Source of the DNA: CALARM01 sp964431735
GTDB taxonomy: Bacteria; Vulcanimicrobiota; SpSt-956; JAKJGF01
Direction of reading: 5' to 3'
Assembly (NCBI GenBank): GCA_964431735.1
Contig: CAYSLJ010000001.1
Location: forward strand, 73,500 to 137,499
DNA length: 64,000 bases
Under the pieces are notes generated by a model, which saw only the letters and a list, made by a program, of their open reading frames with translations, had not been told where the DNA came from and searched no databases. The translations under genes and the position numbers were made by a program. The first letter of the stretch is position 1. Every line of letters begins with the position of its first letter. Below are positions 25,930-36,100 of this stretch, in pieces.

Positions 25930-27048
25930 CTAAATAGTTGTTATTCCAGTCTCTTCTTCCTGTTTTTCATAAAGCTCCTGTATGGCTTTTTCTCTGAATT
26001 CTCTGCTTGCATCTATGGCCTGTAAAGCAATTTCTCTCTTCTTCTCATCTGTAATAGGTTTCTTTAACTGTTCAAATACCTTTTCACTTATCTTCTTTGT
26101 TTCCATAGCTACGGAAGCAAGAGCTTCACTGCTTGTCTTTTTCACATTGTCTATAAATTCGACTGCCGCATTCTGAAGGTCTACTCCCTGTATGGCCCAG
26201 ATCATTCTGTCATAGGTCATCTGCATGGTTCTTTTCATTGTATTTATCTGAATGGAGAGACCTTTATAATTTTTCATCTGTTCTTTTATGATTTCTCCCC
26301 ATACCTGAAGGGTTTTGTACTGGTCATGACCGCATTCGAACATGAGAACCCCTTCTGTAAATTTGTCACATGCAATTTCCAGGTTGTCTTTATATTTTTT
26401 ATAGTCATTCTGAAGTTCTGTTACCTGTTGTATGAGAAGAGCTTTTTTATCCTGATCAGTTTCTGACGCTAACTGTTCTTCAAGTCTCTGTAATTTATCT
26501 TTTGCCTCCATTGCAAGAGGTCTCCACTGGTTTGCATCTTTATTACCTTCAAGCTGTTTTTTACTTCCTTCATTGTATATATCCTGAAGCTTTTTCAGAT
26601 CACTGTCAAGGCGGTTATCAAGCTGTTCACCTTCCAGTTTTCTTTTATCCAGTGCTATAGACATTTCTTCAAGGGTTTTTCTCTGTTCCTGGAAAGCAAG
26701 TCCTGTTTTGCTTACTCCCATTTCCAGGGCTTTTTTTCTTCCCCAGGGGCCCAGTTTATGGAGTAATCGCTGTTTCCAGGAATAGGTTTCATAGGTTAAC
26801 CCGTTTTTTGATGCTTCAAGGACTTTCTGTGTTTTTTTAAGACTTTTGTTTACATCTTCACACAGATCCTGATATCCTCTGACCTGCTGGGCTACATTGT
26901 TAATGTAATTGCCCATATCATATTCCTGCATACCTTTGTCAATAATTGAATTCAGAGATGATTTGTCTTCTGATCTTCCTTCTCTTACTTTGTTAATATC
27001 AAAGGAACTGAATACACTGTCCTGTTTTGCTTTTTCTTCTACAGCCAT
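25930..27048 (-). CDS. Long coiled-coil protein, first gene of the AAA+ cluster (TelA-like architecture at most)
   Basis: A 372-residue, highly charged, almost fully helical protein. Heptad-rich segments run from about 75 to 255 (KTLEEMSIALDKRKLEGEQL, LQRLEEQLASETDQDKKALL), and a second helical block spans about 265-360 (MKRTMQMTYDRMIWAIQGVD, KKTSSEALASVAMETKKISE). The overall layout and the Ala/Ser/Thr-rich C-terminal helix recall TelA-type toxic-anion resistance proteins, but the match is weak and I would not name it so. ATG at 27048 with AGGAGG upstream (best ribosome site of the group). As first gene of the set with the ATPase, it may be a scaffold or adaptor. Confidence 0.75.
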   Translation of the reverse strand: MAVEEKAKQDSVFSSFDINKVREGRSEDKSSLNSIIDKGMQEYDMGNYINNVAQQVRGYQDLCEDVNKSLKKTQKVLEASKNGLTYETYSWKQRLLHKLGPWGRKKALEMGVSKTGLAFQEQRKTLEEMSIALDKRKLEGEQLDNRLDSDLKKLQDIYNEGSKKQLEGNKDANQWRPLAMEAKDKLQRLEEQLASETDQDKKALLIQQVTELQNDYKKYKDNLEIACDKFTEGVLMFECGHDQYKTLQVWGEIIKEQMKNYKGLSIQINTMKRTMQMTYDRMIWAIQGVDLQNAAVEFIDNVKKTSSEALASVAMETKKISEKVFEQLKKPITDEKKREIALQAIDASREFREKAIQELYEKQEEETGITTI

Positions 27049-27393
27049 GGTGATACCTCCTCAATAGACTGATGAATTTATTATACCATAAAAATCAAGT
27101 CATTGATAAATATTTTGTGACCCGTGATGCGGGGGAAAGGCATATTTTATCTATACAATTCTTCCAAAGCCGGTATAAATCCTTTAAATATTTCCAGAAA
27201 AAGAAAGGAATATTTTTTCTTTTTAAAGAATTCTATTATAGTTAATTTTTATGAAGTGAAAAGTGAATAGTGAGTCAAAGGGTTGAACTACGACCGGTAC
27301 CGGTGAAAATATGTATCACTCATCACCAATTACACATCATGAAGCAACTGTTACGCATTACGCGTCACAATTTTAAATAGGAGGTATTTTTTT
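27049..27393. other. Divergent 345-bp spacer between the coiled-coil gene and eno
   Basis: Mostly AT-rich. It contains AGTGAAAAGTGAATAGTGAGT heptamers (about 27255-27276), the palindrome ACCGGTACCGGT (27294-27305), TCACTCATCACCAATTACACATCA degenerate heptamers (about 27315-27340) and TTACGCATTACGCGTCAC (about 27351-27368), followed by AGGAGG before eno. No promoter can be named with confidence. Confidence 0.65.
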
Positions 27394-28671
27394 GTGAGTA
27401 CAATTATAAGAATTGACGGTATGGAAATTCTTGATTCCCGCGGAAATCCTACCATAGAGGTAGAGGTTACCCTTGAGAGCGGCATAACGGCAAATGCTAT
27501 GGTTCCGTCGGGAGCTTCCACAGGGGAAAGGGAAGCTGTAGAATTGAGAGACGGAGATAAAAAGAGATATGGCGGTAAAGGTGTTCTTAAAGCCGTAGAA
27601 AATGTAAATGAAATACTTGCCCCGGAATTAATAGGTATGGATTCTGTTGAACAGGCAGCCATAGACTATAAAATGATAGAACTTGACGGGACTAAAAATA
27701 AAGAAAAACTGGGTGCAAATGCCATACTGGGCGTATCTCTGGCTGTGGCAAGAGCTACGGCAATAGAAAGAGAGCTTCCTTTATACCGTTATCTGGGTGG
27801 TCCGGGAGCAAGGACCCTTCCTGTACCTATGATGAACATTTTAAACGGCGGAAAACATGCCGATAATAATGTAGATCTTCAGGAATTCATGGTATTTCCT
27901 CTCGGAGCAAAGAACTTTGCCGAAGCTCTCAGGATGGGAGCGGAAACATTTCATGCTTTAAAGAAGGTTCTCACTAAAAGAGGTTATAATACCGGAGTCG
28001 GTGACGAAGGAGGTTTTGCTCCTAATCTGAAATCCAATGAAGAACCTCTGGAAGTCATAGTGGAAGCTATATCTGCAGCAGGTTATAAACCGGGAGAAGA
28101 TATATTCATAGCCCTCGATCCTGCAGCAAGCGAATTCTTTGAAGACGGAAAATATGTTTTTGCCAAGTCGGACAAATCTGCAAGAACTCCTGAAGAAATG
28201 GTAGATTTTTACGAGAATCTCGTAAATAAATATCCCATAGTATCAATTGAAGATGGTTTTGCTGAAAATGACTGGCATGGATGGAAACTGATGACTGAAA
28301 GACTGGCACATAAAATACAGCTTGTAGGAGATGATCTCTTCGTAACAAATAAAGAAATACTTGCTGTAGGCATAGAGAAACATATTGCAAATTCAATTCT
28401 CATAAAACTCAATCAAATAGGAACTCTTACTGAAACTCTTGAAACAATCGATCTTGCCAGGAGAGCAGGCTACAGTGCAGTAGTGTCACACCGCTCAGGT
28501 GAAACAGAAGATACAACTATAGCAGATCTTGTAGTGGCCTGTAATACGGGACAGATAAAAACCGGGTCTGCATGCAGAACAGACAGAGTGGCAAAATATA
28601 ACAGATTACTCAGAATTGAAAGAGAACTGGATAATACGGCACAATTCCTGGGGAAAGCTATATTGAGTTAA
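27394..28671 (+). CDS. eno: Enolase
   Basis: Converts 2-phosphoglycerate to phosphoenolpyruvate in glycolysis. The 425-residue protein is complete and typical: IDGMEILDSRGNPTIEVEVT (about 7-26), SGASTGEREAVELRD, MMNILNGGKHADNNVDLQEF (about 149-168), catalytic GDEGGFAPN, magnesium ligands in IALDPAASEF, SIEDGF and LVGDDLFVT, the lysine in ILIKLNQIGT, and SHRSGETEDTTIADL. GTG start with AGGAGG nine bases before. It stands alone with its own terminator and is the only central-metabolism gene in the window. Degenerate heptamers (GAGTAATGGGTGAGTCGTAA) follow the stop. Confidence 0.98.
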   Translation: MSTIIRIDGMEILDSRGNPTIEVEVTLESGITANAMVPSGASTGEREAVELRDGDKKRYGGKGVLKAVENVNEILAPELIGMDSVEQAAIDYKMIELDGTKNKEKLGANAILGVSLAVARATAIERELPLYRYLGGPGARTLPVPMMNILNGGKHADNNVDLQEFMVFPLGAKNFAEALRMGAETFHALKKVLTKRGYNTGVGDEGGFAPNLKSNEEPLEVIVEAISAAGYKPGEDIFIALDPAASEFFEDGKYVFAKSDKSARTPEEMVDFYENLVNKYPIVSIEDGFAENDWHGWKLMTERLAHKIQLVGDDLFVTNKEILAVGIEKHIANSILIKLNQIGTLTETLETIDLARRAGYSAVVSHRSGETEDTTIADLVVACNTGQIKTGSACRTDRVAKYNRLLRIERELDNTAQFLGKAILS

Positions 28672-28696
28672 GAGTAATGGGTGAGTCGTAAATAAA

Positions 28697-28723
28697 CAGA
28701 GAGGCGATGAACTCGCCTCTCTG
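28697..28723 (+). terminator. Rho-independent-type terminator after eno
   Basis: CAGAGAGGCGA, five-base loop, TCGCCTCTCTG: a perfect 11-bp stem 25 bases after the eno stop, followed by TGTTCTATTT (weak T-tract). The convergent gene 28764-29681 ends on the other side, so it could serve both. Confidence 0.85.
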
Positions 28724-28763
28724 TGTTCTATTTAAAAATCACGGGCGTCACGGGTTCCGATTT

Positions 28764-29681
28764 TTACCATGTTCTTACAGGTTGACATGGATTATGAGGA
28801 CATGGCACAGGAGAACATGGATTTGAATAGATTGGAGGATAATAAGGAGAGGGATACCAGTTATTATAAACAGGGCCACCAAGGGCATAGGGGAAACCTG
28901 TTCCGAAAGGTTGCGGCTCTACGCCGTAAACAGAGAAAAAGCCCAGTCTTGTCCTTAAACCATAACCTCTTACTTCATTGTTGAACTGACAGTTCGCTAA
29001 AAGGTCAGGAACTGATGTAATGGGGCTTGTATAACCGGGAACATTCGGATAGCCTCCTCCGTAATAGCCTCCTCCGTAATAACCTCCACCTGATGAATAT
29101 TGTTGATTCTGACTGAATGTCTGCTGATTGCTCGGAGTATTGTTGATATTAATATTAATATTATTTTTAGAATCATCGGAAGATATAGTAGCCTGCGGGT
29201 TTGAATTGTCTGATTTAGGCTGTACATAGTAAATTACAGGGGAATAATCTGTATAATCATCTGTTCTTATAGAAATGACTTCTTTCCCGTTGAGATCACT
29301 GTAGAGATATCTTTTTTCCAGTAATGACAGAGTTTCGAGGAGAGGCAAACATATCTGCATGTTTCCGCCTTCCTTTACATAGCCTGTTCTCCAGGCCGGC
29401 AGAGATACGCCACTTATTTTTATGACTTTATTTTCCCTGTCATAATTATATTTAAATCCAAGGGTTCCCAGAAGTTCATCTGCTTTTATGTAAATTACTC
29501 CGTCCTGTTTTAATAATTCGGGATGGATTTTTCTGCCATCAAGTGATACGGAAATAGAACCTGATGGTAGGATAGTACTTTTGCTCAGATCAACCGGACC
29601 TGTACACATCTGTGCTCTGACACTGCAGGTTAAACAAATAATTAATACTAAAAGCGTAATTACTGTTTTGGGGTAAAACAC
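28764..29681 (-). CDS. Secreted protein with a stalk (copper-amine-oxidase-N-like) domain
   Basis: A 305-residue exported protein. A signal peptide covers about residues 1-23 (VITLLVLIICLTCSVRA). Residues about 40-150 resemble the beta-rich stalk domain often called copper amine oxidase N-terminal domain: SVSLDGRKIHPELLKQDGVI, then YIKADELLGTLGFKYNYDRE. It is a non-catalytic wall-associated module. A linker rich in Asn, Ser and Gln and a Gly/Tyr repeat (GGGYYGGGYYGGGYP, about 195-210) precede a Pro/Tyr/Cys-rich end. GTG start at 29681 with GAGGAGG upstream. Role unknown; low-complexity surface or periplasmic protein. Confidence 0.82.
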   Translation of the reverse strand: MFYPKTVITLLVLIICLTCSVRAQMCTGPVDLSKSTILPSGSISVSLDGRKIHPELLKQDGVIYIKADELLGTLGFKYNYDRENKVIKISGVSLPAWRTGYVKEGGNMQICLPLLETLSLLEKRYLYSDLNGKEVISIRTDDYTDYSPVIYYVQPKSDNSNPQATISSDDSKNNINININNTPSNQQTFSQNQQYSSGGGYYGGGYYGGGYPNVPGYTSPITSVPDLLANCQFNNEVRGYGLRTRLGFFSVYGVEPQPFGTGFPYALGGPVYNNWYPSPYYPPIYSNPCSPVPCPHNPCQPVRTW

Positions 29682-29785
29682 CTCTATTCACCTCCTCAAG
29701 AAAATAGAATAGTTTCACATACATGTGTTCCATAGATACTAAAATAAGTATACCATTTTTTTACTCCTTTAGCAACTGAATGTTA
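29682..29785. other. Leader of the stalk-domain gene
   Basis: About 100 bases of AT-rich sequence between the GTG start and the RE-A element. It must hold the promoter of the secreted-protein gene; CATACATGTGTTCC and ACTAAAATAAGTAT are present but I cannot assign -35/-10 boxes. Confidence 0.4.
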
Positions 29786-29884
29786 TTACTGACCTGAGCA
29801 TAAGCATTTAATAAACCTTTTCCTCCCGTCACGCGTTACGCGTCACGAGAGCATATATGTATTATTTATGCTCACCTCAATAAT
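29786..29884 (-). repeat. RE-A element, copy 1
   Basis: Bounded by inverted termini: TTACTGACCTGAGCATAAGC on one side and the complement of AGGTGAGCATAAATAA on the other. The middle is GTGACGC-GTAACGC-GTGACGG followed by GGAGGAAAAGG. Other copies: 39157-39247, 58825-58907, 62646-62737; a right-end fragment lies at 22365-22400. About 90 bp, no coding capacity; MITE-like or hairpin-type repeat. Confidence 0.85.
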
Positions 29885-29987
29885 TTTGTAAATCTATTAA
29901 TTTATATGAAAATGATGAAGTTTTATGCTTCGCTGTCTGTTAATTTTTATATTTGGTTGTGACCGGCTCCGGTCATGGCTGTTAGGG
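29885..29987. other. Spacer between RE-A copy 1 and the RE-B pair
   Basis: AT-rich, no gene. GACCGGCTCCGGTC (29961-29974) is a perfect small palindrome of the CCGGTACCGG type found at other junctions. Confidence 0.5.
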
Positions 29988-30230
29988 TCTGTGAAAAAAT
30001 AACTCCATCATATTTATAGTCTATATCGTGACGCGTAACGCGTAACGCGTGACGCGAGGATGATAACCATTCTAATAATTTGCCAGGGTTATTTTCTTAC
30101 AGTCTCTAAGGAGTTGTCAGGAAATAACTACATCTTAATTACGATTTGTATCGTGACGCGTAACGCGTAACGCGTGACGCGAGGATGATAACCATTCTAA
30201 CAATTTGCCGGAGTTATTTTTCCTGCAGTC
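29988..30230 (+). repeat. RE-B elements, two direct copies
   Basis: Copy one (29988-30104) and copy two (30113-30230) share left ends (AAATAACT, CATC), a core of GTGACGC-GTAACGC-GTAACGC-GTGACGC, and right ends (GAGGATGATAACCATTCTAA, AATTTGCC, GTTATTTT, CAGTC). The outer ends are inverted repeats: GTCTGTGAAAAAATAACTCC pairs with GGGTTATTTTCTTACAGTC. A half copy lies at 20321-20391. No coding capacity. Confidence 0.88.
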
Positions 30231-30485
30231 CTTAGTGAATAGTGAGTAGTCAACAGTGAAAAGTAAGTAAAATTCAAATTTTTTGACTTTTCACTCTGAA
30301 TATTCTGTGATAAATTTCTTTTTCCATTGTATATAAAACCAACTGTCATTTTTTAACGCAATCTTATCTGTTATTTTACCTTTTAATGACTTGATTTTTT
30401 TGAAAAATGAGCTAAAATTAAACAGTGGGCACATAGCAAGTAATAAGTTTAATTATTTTACCTCCCGTTACGTGTCACGATTTAT
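30231..30485. other. Leader of the sensor-kinase gene
   Basis: TTAGTGAATAGTGAGTAGTCAACAGTGAAAAG heptamers (about 30232-30266), an AT-rich middle, and CGTTACGTGTCACG nine bases before the start at 30486. No ribosome site and no convincing promoter. Confidence 0.55.
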
Positions 30486-33161
30486 ATGACAGAAAAACAT
30501 AAGATAAAAAGAAAAGAAGATATTTCTCTATACAGGTCATTATTCAATGAAATGAGTAATTCCTTTGTACTCAGCGAGATTATTTATCTCCATGATGGTT
30601 CTCCCCGGGATTATCTTATTCTTGATGTAAACCCTGCTTTTGAAGAATTTACGGGATTAAAAAAAGATGATGTTGCAGGTAAGACTTTTATGGAACTATT
30701 TCCCGGAGCCGGAAAATACTGGTTTGAACAATTCAGAACTGTTGTTCTCACAGAAAAACCTGCCCGTTTTGAGGGCTATTACGGAGGAACCCGTAAATAT
30801 GCAGATGTAATTGCTTATATACCTCAAAGGGGACAGCTTGCAGTAATGCTGACAGATATTACAGAAAAGAAGAAAATGGAAAAGGCCCTCAGAGAAAGTG
30901 AGGAAAAATATAGAACTCTTACAGAAGCTGCAGAAGATTGTATTTTCGTCATTAATAAAGAAGACTGTGTGGAATTTGTAAATACCTATGCGGCAAGACA
31001 GCTCAGAACAACACCTGAAAAAATAAAAGGTCAACCCAGGTCTTATCTGTTTCCTCCCGCACTGGCAGAGAGGCAGAAGTTTTTTTTAGATAAAGTTTTT
31101 GAAATAGGACGGCCTGTTCGCACTGAAAACAAAGATCACCTGGGAGGTCACGATGTATGGTTGAGTAATAATCTGGTACCTCTGAAAAATGAAAAAGGGG
31201 ATGTTCGTGCTGTTATGGGATTGTCCCGTGATGTGACGGAAAGTAAAAAAACAGAAGAATCCCTGAGAGCAAGTGAAGAACGGCTGAAACTTGTCCTTGA
31301 AGCAACCAATGACGGATACTGGGACTGGAATATAGCTACAGGAACTGCCTATTTCAGTCCCCGTTATTATACTATGCTCTGCTACGAACCGGATGATTTT
31401 CCCTCAGATTATAAAAGCTGGATAAAACTGATTCATCCTTACGATCGTGAAGAAATTATAAATAAACTGGACAGACATTTTAAAAATAAAGAAGATTTTC
31501 TTACTATAGAATATCGTATTAAAGCAAAATCAGGAGAATGGAAATGGATAAGGGGGAGAGGAAAGGTTGTGGAACGGGATAAAGATGGCAATTCAGTGAG
31601 AATGGTTGGGACAAATACTGATATTACCGGACAGAAAGAAGGTGAGAGAAAACTTCGTTTGAGTGAAGAGAAATTCTTTAAAGCTTTCAATACCAGCCCT
31701 GATTCTATGTCTATTACCAGGCTTTCTGACGGGAGATTCCTGGAAATAAACCGGGGTTTTATAAAATTACATGGCTATACACAGGATGAAGTTACAAACA
31801 AGACATCACTGGAACTTAATATATGGTCAAAACCGTCGGAACGGAGGAAATTAATAAATATATTAAAAACTTCCGGCGAGGTGACAGGTATGGAAATAAA
31901 TTTCCTGAAAAAAGACGGTTCTTCTGTTACAGGACTTATGTCGGCAAATATTTTGAATCTTAATGATGAAGAGTGTATCTTTTCTGTAGTAAGGGATATT
32001 ACGGAAAGAAAAAAACTGGAGGCTCAACTGATTCAGGCACAGAAAATGGAGGCAATAGGTCAGCTTGCAGGAGGTATAGCCCACGATTTTAATAATATTC
32101 TCACAGGTATTCTTGGCTATGCAAATATGCTCAAGCTGGAAGCCAGAGATGATGAGCTTGTATATGAAGCAGCAGTAACAATAGAAAAAGCAGGAGAAAG
32201 GGCAGCAGAACTGACCAAACAGTTACTCGGTTTTGCCAGAAAGGCAAAACATCGAAACAGCAGAGTAGATTTAAATGATATTGCCTGTGAGGTTATAAAC
32301 CTTTTGAACAGAACTATCGAAGAAAATATTACTATTATTTCTAAGTTAGATACTTTTAAAGCAATAGTTCTTGGAGATTCAGGACAGTTACAGCAGGCCA
32401 TAATTAATCTGGTCGTAAATGCCAGAGACGCTATGCCTGACGGCGGAAAATTAATTCTGGAAACAGAGAAAATTTGTTTTGATGAAAAATATTGTCTTAA
32501 TCATGTAGGACTTGCTCCCGGTGAATATGTAAGATTTTCTGTCGTTGATACAGGAACAGGTATAGCGGAAGATATACAGGAACATATCTTTGAACCGTTT
32601 TTTACTACAAAAGAACAGGGGAAAGGCACAGGTATGGGTCTTGCCATGGTGTACGGAATAGTAAAAGATCATGGCGGAACTATAAGGGTTTCCAGTGAAA
32701 TAAATAAAGGCACATCCTTTCATATATATCTGCCTTTAAATTCCAGAAAAGCTGTGGAGAAAAAACGAAAAGATAATTTGATCCGTGGCAGAGGGAAGAT
32801 CATGCTTGTCGAGGACGAAAAAGTTGTTCTGGATATTACTTGCCTTGCATTGAAAGGACTTGGTTATGAAGTTGTACCTGTCAGAGACGGCAGAGAAGCA
32901 CTTTCTTACTATGAAAAGTCCGGCAATACTATTGATCTTATTATTATGGATCTTGTAATGCCTGAAATGGGAGCAGAAGAGTGTATAAAAGCATTGAGAA
33001 AACTTAACAGTTCTATTCCTGTTATCCTTTCAACAGGCTATGCCCCTGTCGGGAAAGTCAGAGAGATTATTGATGACGGCTGCAGATTTATTCAAAAACC
33101 ATACAGTATTCAGGAGTTATCTGAAGTGATTGCCATGGCAATGAAAGGTGAAGCAAATTGA
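30486..33161 (+). CDS. Hybrid histidine kinase with four PAS domains and a receiver
   Basis: A soluble 891-residue sensor kinase. PAS domains at about 20-130, 138-255, 262-385 (a PAS_3 type with WDWNIATGTAYFSP and WIKLIHPYDREE) and 395-510. HisKA with the phosphorylated His533 in GGIAHDFNNILTGIL, HATPase at about 630-755 (VVNARDAMPDG, EPFFTTKEQGKGTGMGLAM), and a C-terminal receiver at about 775-888 with IIMDLVMPEMG as phospho-acceptor site. No transmembrane segment, so it senses cytoplasmic cues. The next kinase gene follows at once and may be co-transcribed. The kinase core is of the HDFNN type also seen at 47810-49725. The ligand is unknown. Confidence 0.93.
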   Translation: MTEKHKIKRKEDISLYRSLFNEMSNSFVLSEIIYLHDGSPRDYLILDVNPAFEEFTGLKKDDVAGKTFMELFPGAGKYWFEQFRTVVLTEKPARFEGYYGGTRKYADVIAYIPQRGQLAVMLTDITEKKKMEKALRESEEKYRTLTEAAEDCIFVINKEDCVEFVNTYAARQLRTTPEKIKGQPRSYLFPPALAERQKFFLDKVFEIGRPVRTENKDHLGGHDVWLSNNLVPLKNEKGDVRAVMGLSRDVTESKKTEESLRASEERLKLVLEATNDGYWDWNIATGTAYFSPRYYTMLCYEPDDFPSDYKSWIKLIHPYDREEIINKLDRHFKNKEDFLTIEYRIKAKSGEWKWIRGRGKVVERDKDGNSVRMVGTNTDITGQKEGERKLRLSEEKFFKAFNTSPDSMSITRLSDGRFLEINRGFIKLHGYTQDEVTNKTSLELNIWSKPSERRKLINILKTSGEVTGMEINFLKKDGSSVTGLMSANILNLNDEECIFSVVRDITERKKLEAQLIQAQKMEAIGQLAGGIAHDFNNILTGILGYANMLKLEARDDELVYEAAVTIEKAGERAAELTKQLLGFARKAKHRNSRVDLNDIACEVINLLNRTIEENITIISKLDTFKAIVLGDSGQLQQAIINLVVNARDAMPDGGKLILETEKICFDEKYCLNHVGLAPGEYVRFSVVDTGTGIAEDIQEHIFEPFFTTKEQGKGTGMGLAMVYGIVKDHGGTIRVSSEINKGTSFHIYLPLNSRKAVEKKRKDNLIRGRGKIMLVEDEKVVLDITCLALKGLGYEVVPVRDGREALSYYEKSGNTIDLIIMDLVMPEMGAEECIKALRKLNSSIPVILSTGYAPVGKVREIIDDGCRFIQKPYSIQELSEVIAMAMKGEAN

Positions 33162-33168
33162 GTTTAAA

Positions 33169-36100
33169 ATGGAACAAAAACTTAAAGAATTGCTTGAATT
33201 AAATCAGAAAATAATTAATTCTTCTTATATGGGTATTGCTGTTTATAATGCTGATTCAGGCCTTTGTGTTCTTGCCAATAATAGTCTGGCATCCATGGTT
33301 GGCGGCAATCAGGACGAATTACTTAAACAAAATTTTCGAAACCTTGACTCATGGAAGAAATCCGGTATGGATAAGATGGCTGAAAAAGCACTGGCTACCG
33401 GTAAAGAAATTTCCAATATATTTTATATAGAGACAACGTTTAATAAAAAAATTTATCTGGAATGTACCTTTAGCTCTTTTACCAGTAACGGAGAAGAGCA
33501 TTTGTTGTTTATAGCCAGTGATATTACCGGCAAAAAGTTAATTGAAAACAAACTGATAGAGAGTGAAAAAAAATATCGCCACCTGATTGAACTTGCCCAG
33601 GAAGGTGTATGGGTAATTGATTCTGAAGGGTATACGACTTTTGTAAATCCCTGTATGGCAGAAATGCTCGGATATACCGGAGAAGAGATGACTGGTAAAC
33701 ATATTTTTTGCTTTATCGATGAACGACATATAAGTATTGCCAGGAACAGACTTGAAAGACGCAGACAGGGTGTTAAAGAACAGCATGAGTTTGAATTGCG
33801 CGGAAAAGACGGAAAACGTATTTATACAATTATGTCATCGTCACCTGTTATAGATGAAGAAGGTAATTATAACGGCGCTATTACCCTGGTAAAAGACATA
33901 ACAGAAAGAAAAACTATGGAGAATTCCCTTAATATTAATAATCAAATTGCCAGCGTATTTCTTACTTCTGATTCATACGAAATGTACGGGGAAATACTGG
34001 AAATTATTCTAAAAGTATTAAATAGCGAATATGGTCTCTTTGGTTTTATTAATGAAAGAGGAGATTTTGTCTGTCCTTCAATGACCAGGGATATATGGGA
34101 TAAATGTCGGACTGCAGATAAAAATATCATTTTCCCGAAAGAAAAATGGGGAGGAATCTGGGGGCGGTCTCTTATGGAGCGTAAAACATTGTATTCAAAT
34201 GAGTCTTTTAATGTACCGTCCGGTCATATACCATTGACCAATGCACTGATTGTACCCGTACTCTATCAGGAGAAATTGATAGGTCTCGTTGGTGTGGCCA
34301 ACAGGAAAGAAGGGTATAAGGATTTTGACGCAGGTTTGCTTGAATCTATTGTAGAATTTATTGCTCCTGTATTAAAGGCCAGACTTGACAGTGACAGATT
34401 TGAGAAATCGTTAATCGAAAGTGAAGAGAAATTAAATTTACTCATAAAATCAATGGATAATATGATTTTTCAACTGGATAAAAACGGAATATTTCTGTCA
34501 TATTATACAGGTGCTTCTGATAAAAATAATTTATATGTCCTGGAGGACATTTTTATCGGTAAATCCTTTAAGAGAGTATTGCCTTTAGATGTTGCAATAA
34601 AATTGGATGAAGCTATGAAAGGGATACTGTCTGACCATAAGACCAGATCCTTTGATTATTCTATGAAGGTTTCCAGCAAATCAAGATGGTTTAATGCAAC
34701 TGTTTCAATATATAAAGATATTAAAGGCGAATACGGCGGATTTACATGTGTGGTAAGGGATATAACTGACAGACATCATGCAGAAGAAGCACTCAAAGAA
34801 AGTGAGAAAAAATATAAAACTCTGTATGATTCTTCCAGAGATGCAATAATGATTGTAAAACCGGAAAAAGGATTTATAAACGGGAACCATGCCACTATAG
34901 AGCTTTTTTCCTGTAAAAACGAAGAGGAATTTATAAATCAATCTCCTGCCAGTTTATCTCCTGAATATCAGCCAGACGGGAAACTATCTTCCATAAAGGC
35001 TCTGGAGATGATGGCAATAGCAATGGAAAAAGGTTCCCATTTCTTTGAATGGAAACATAAAAAGTTAGACGGAAAAGAATTCTTTGCTACAGTGCTCTTA
35101 AATAGACTGGAGTTATATGGTGAAAATCTTTTACAGGCCACGGTTCGCGATATTACAGTTTATAAACAGGCGGAAGAAGCATTACGGGCATCTGAAGAAA
35201 AATACAGGAGTCTTGTTGATAATATAGGTACAGGTGTTGTGCTCATAAGCCGGGATATGGAAATACTTACCCTGAATAATCAGATGAAATTATGGTTTCC
35301 TCATATAGATGTTTCTGCAAAACCTGTCTGTTATAAAAAATTTAATAATCCTCCCGGGAAACATATATGTCCCTATTGTCCTGCCGTTAAAACACTTCGC
35401 GACGGACAGGTCTATGAGTCCATTGCGGAAACACCGGTAGGGGAGAAGATTATGGTTTACAGAATTATTTCTTCTCCTGTCATAGATAAAGACGGCTCCA
35501 TAGTAGCGGCAATAGAAATGGTTGAAGATATTACAGAGAGAAAAAAAGCAGAGAATGAATTAATAGAACAGACTATGGCCAGGAATGTTGCAGAAGCAGC
35601 AAATAAAGCTAAAAGTGAAATTCTGTCCAATATAAGTCATGAATTAAGAACACCTCTGAACTCCATACTGGGCTATGCCAGATTGCTTATGGCAGATGAA
35701 AAACTGACGGCAGAGCAAAAGAGAGGAATGGCTATTATTGAAAAAAGCGGTGTTCATCTGCTCGCTCTGATTAACGATATTCTGGATATTTCCAGGATAG
35801 AAGCAAAGAAAATGGAAATTTTGAATAATCCCTTTGACCTGAAAAAGATGCTCTACATGATTGAACATATGATAAAAGTGAAAATTATGGAAAAAAATCT
35901 TTCATTTCATTTTGAATATGACAGAGATCTCCCTGATTATGTTTTGGGAGATGAAAAAAAGATAAGTCAGATTTTACTTAATCTTCTCGGTAATGCCGTT
36001 AAATTTACCCATCAGGGAAGTATAGGTCTGAAAGTAAAAAGAATGGATAAAAAGATTAAATTTCAGGTGGAAGATACGGGGATTGGAATACCGGAGGATA

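Noticed and set aside
25930..27048. TelA toxic-anion resistance protein
   Set aside because: Only helical layout and composition agree; no specific motif could be matched, so I left it unnamed.
27861..27868. GCCGATAA sigma-28-like element inside eno
   Set aside because: It lies in coding sequence with no TAAA at the right distance and no downstream flagellar gene.
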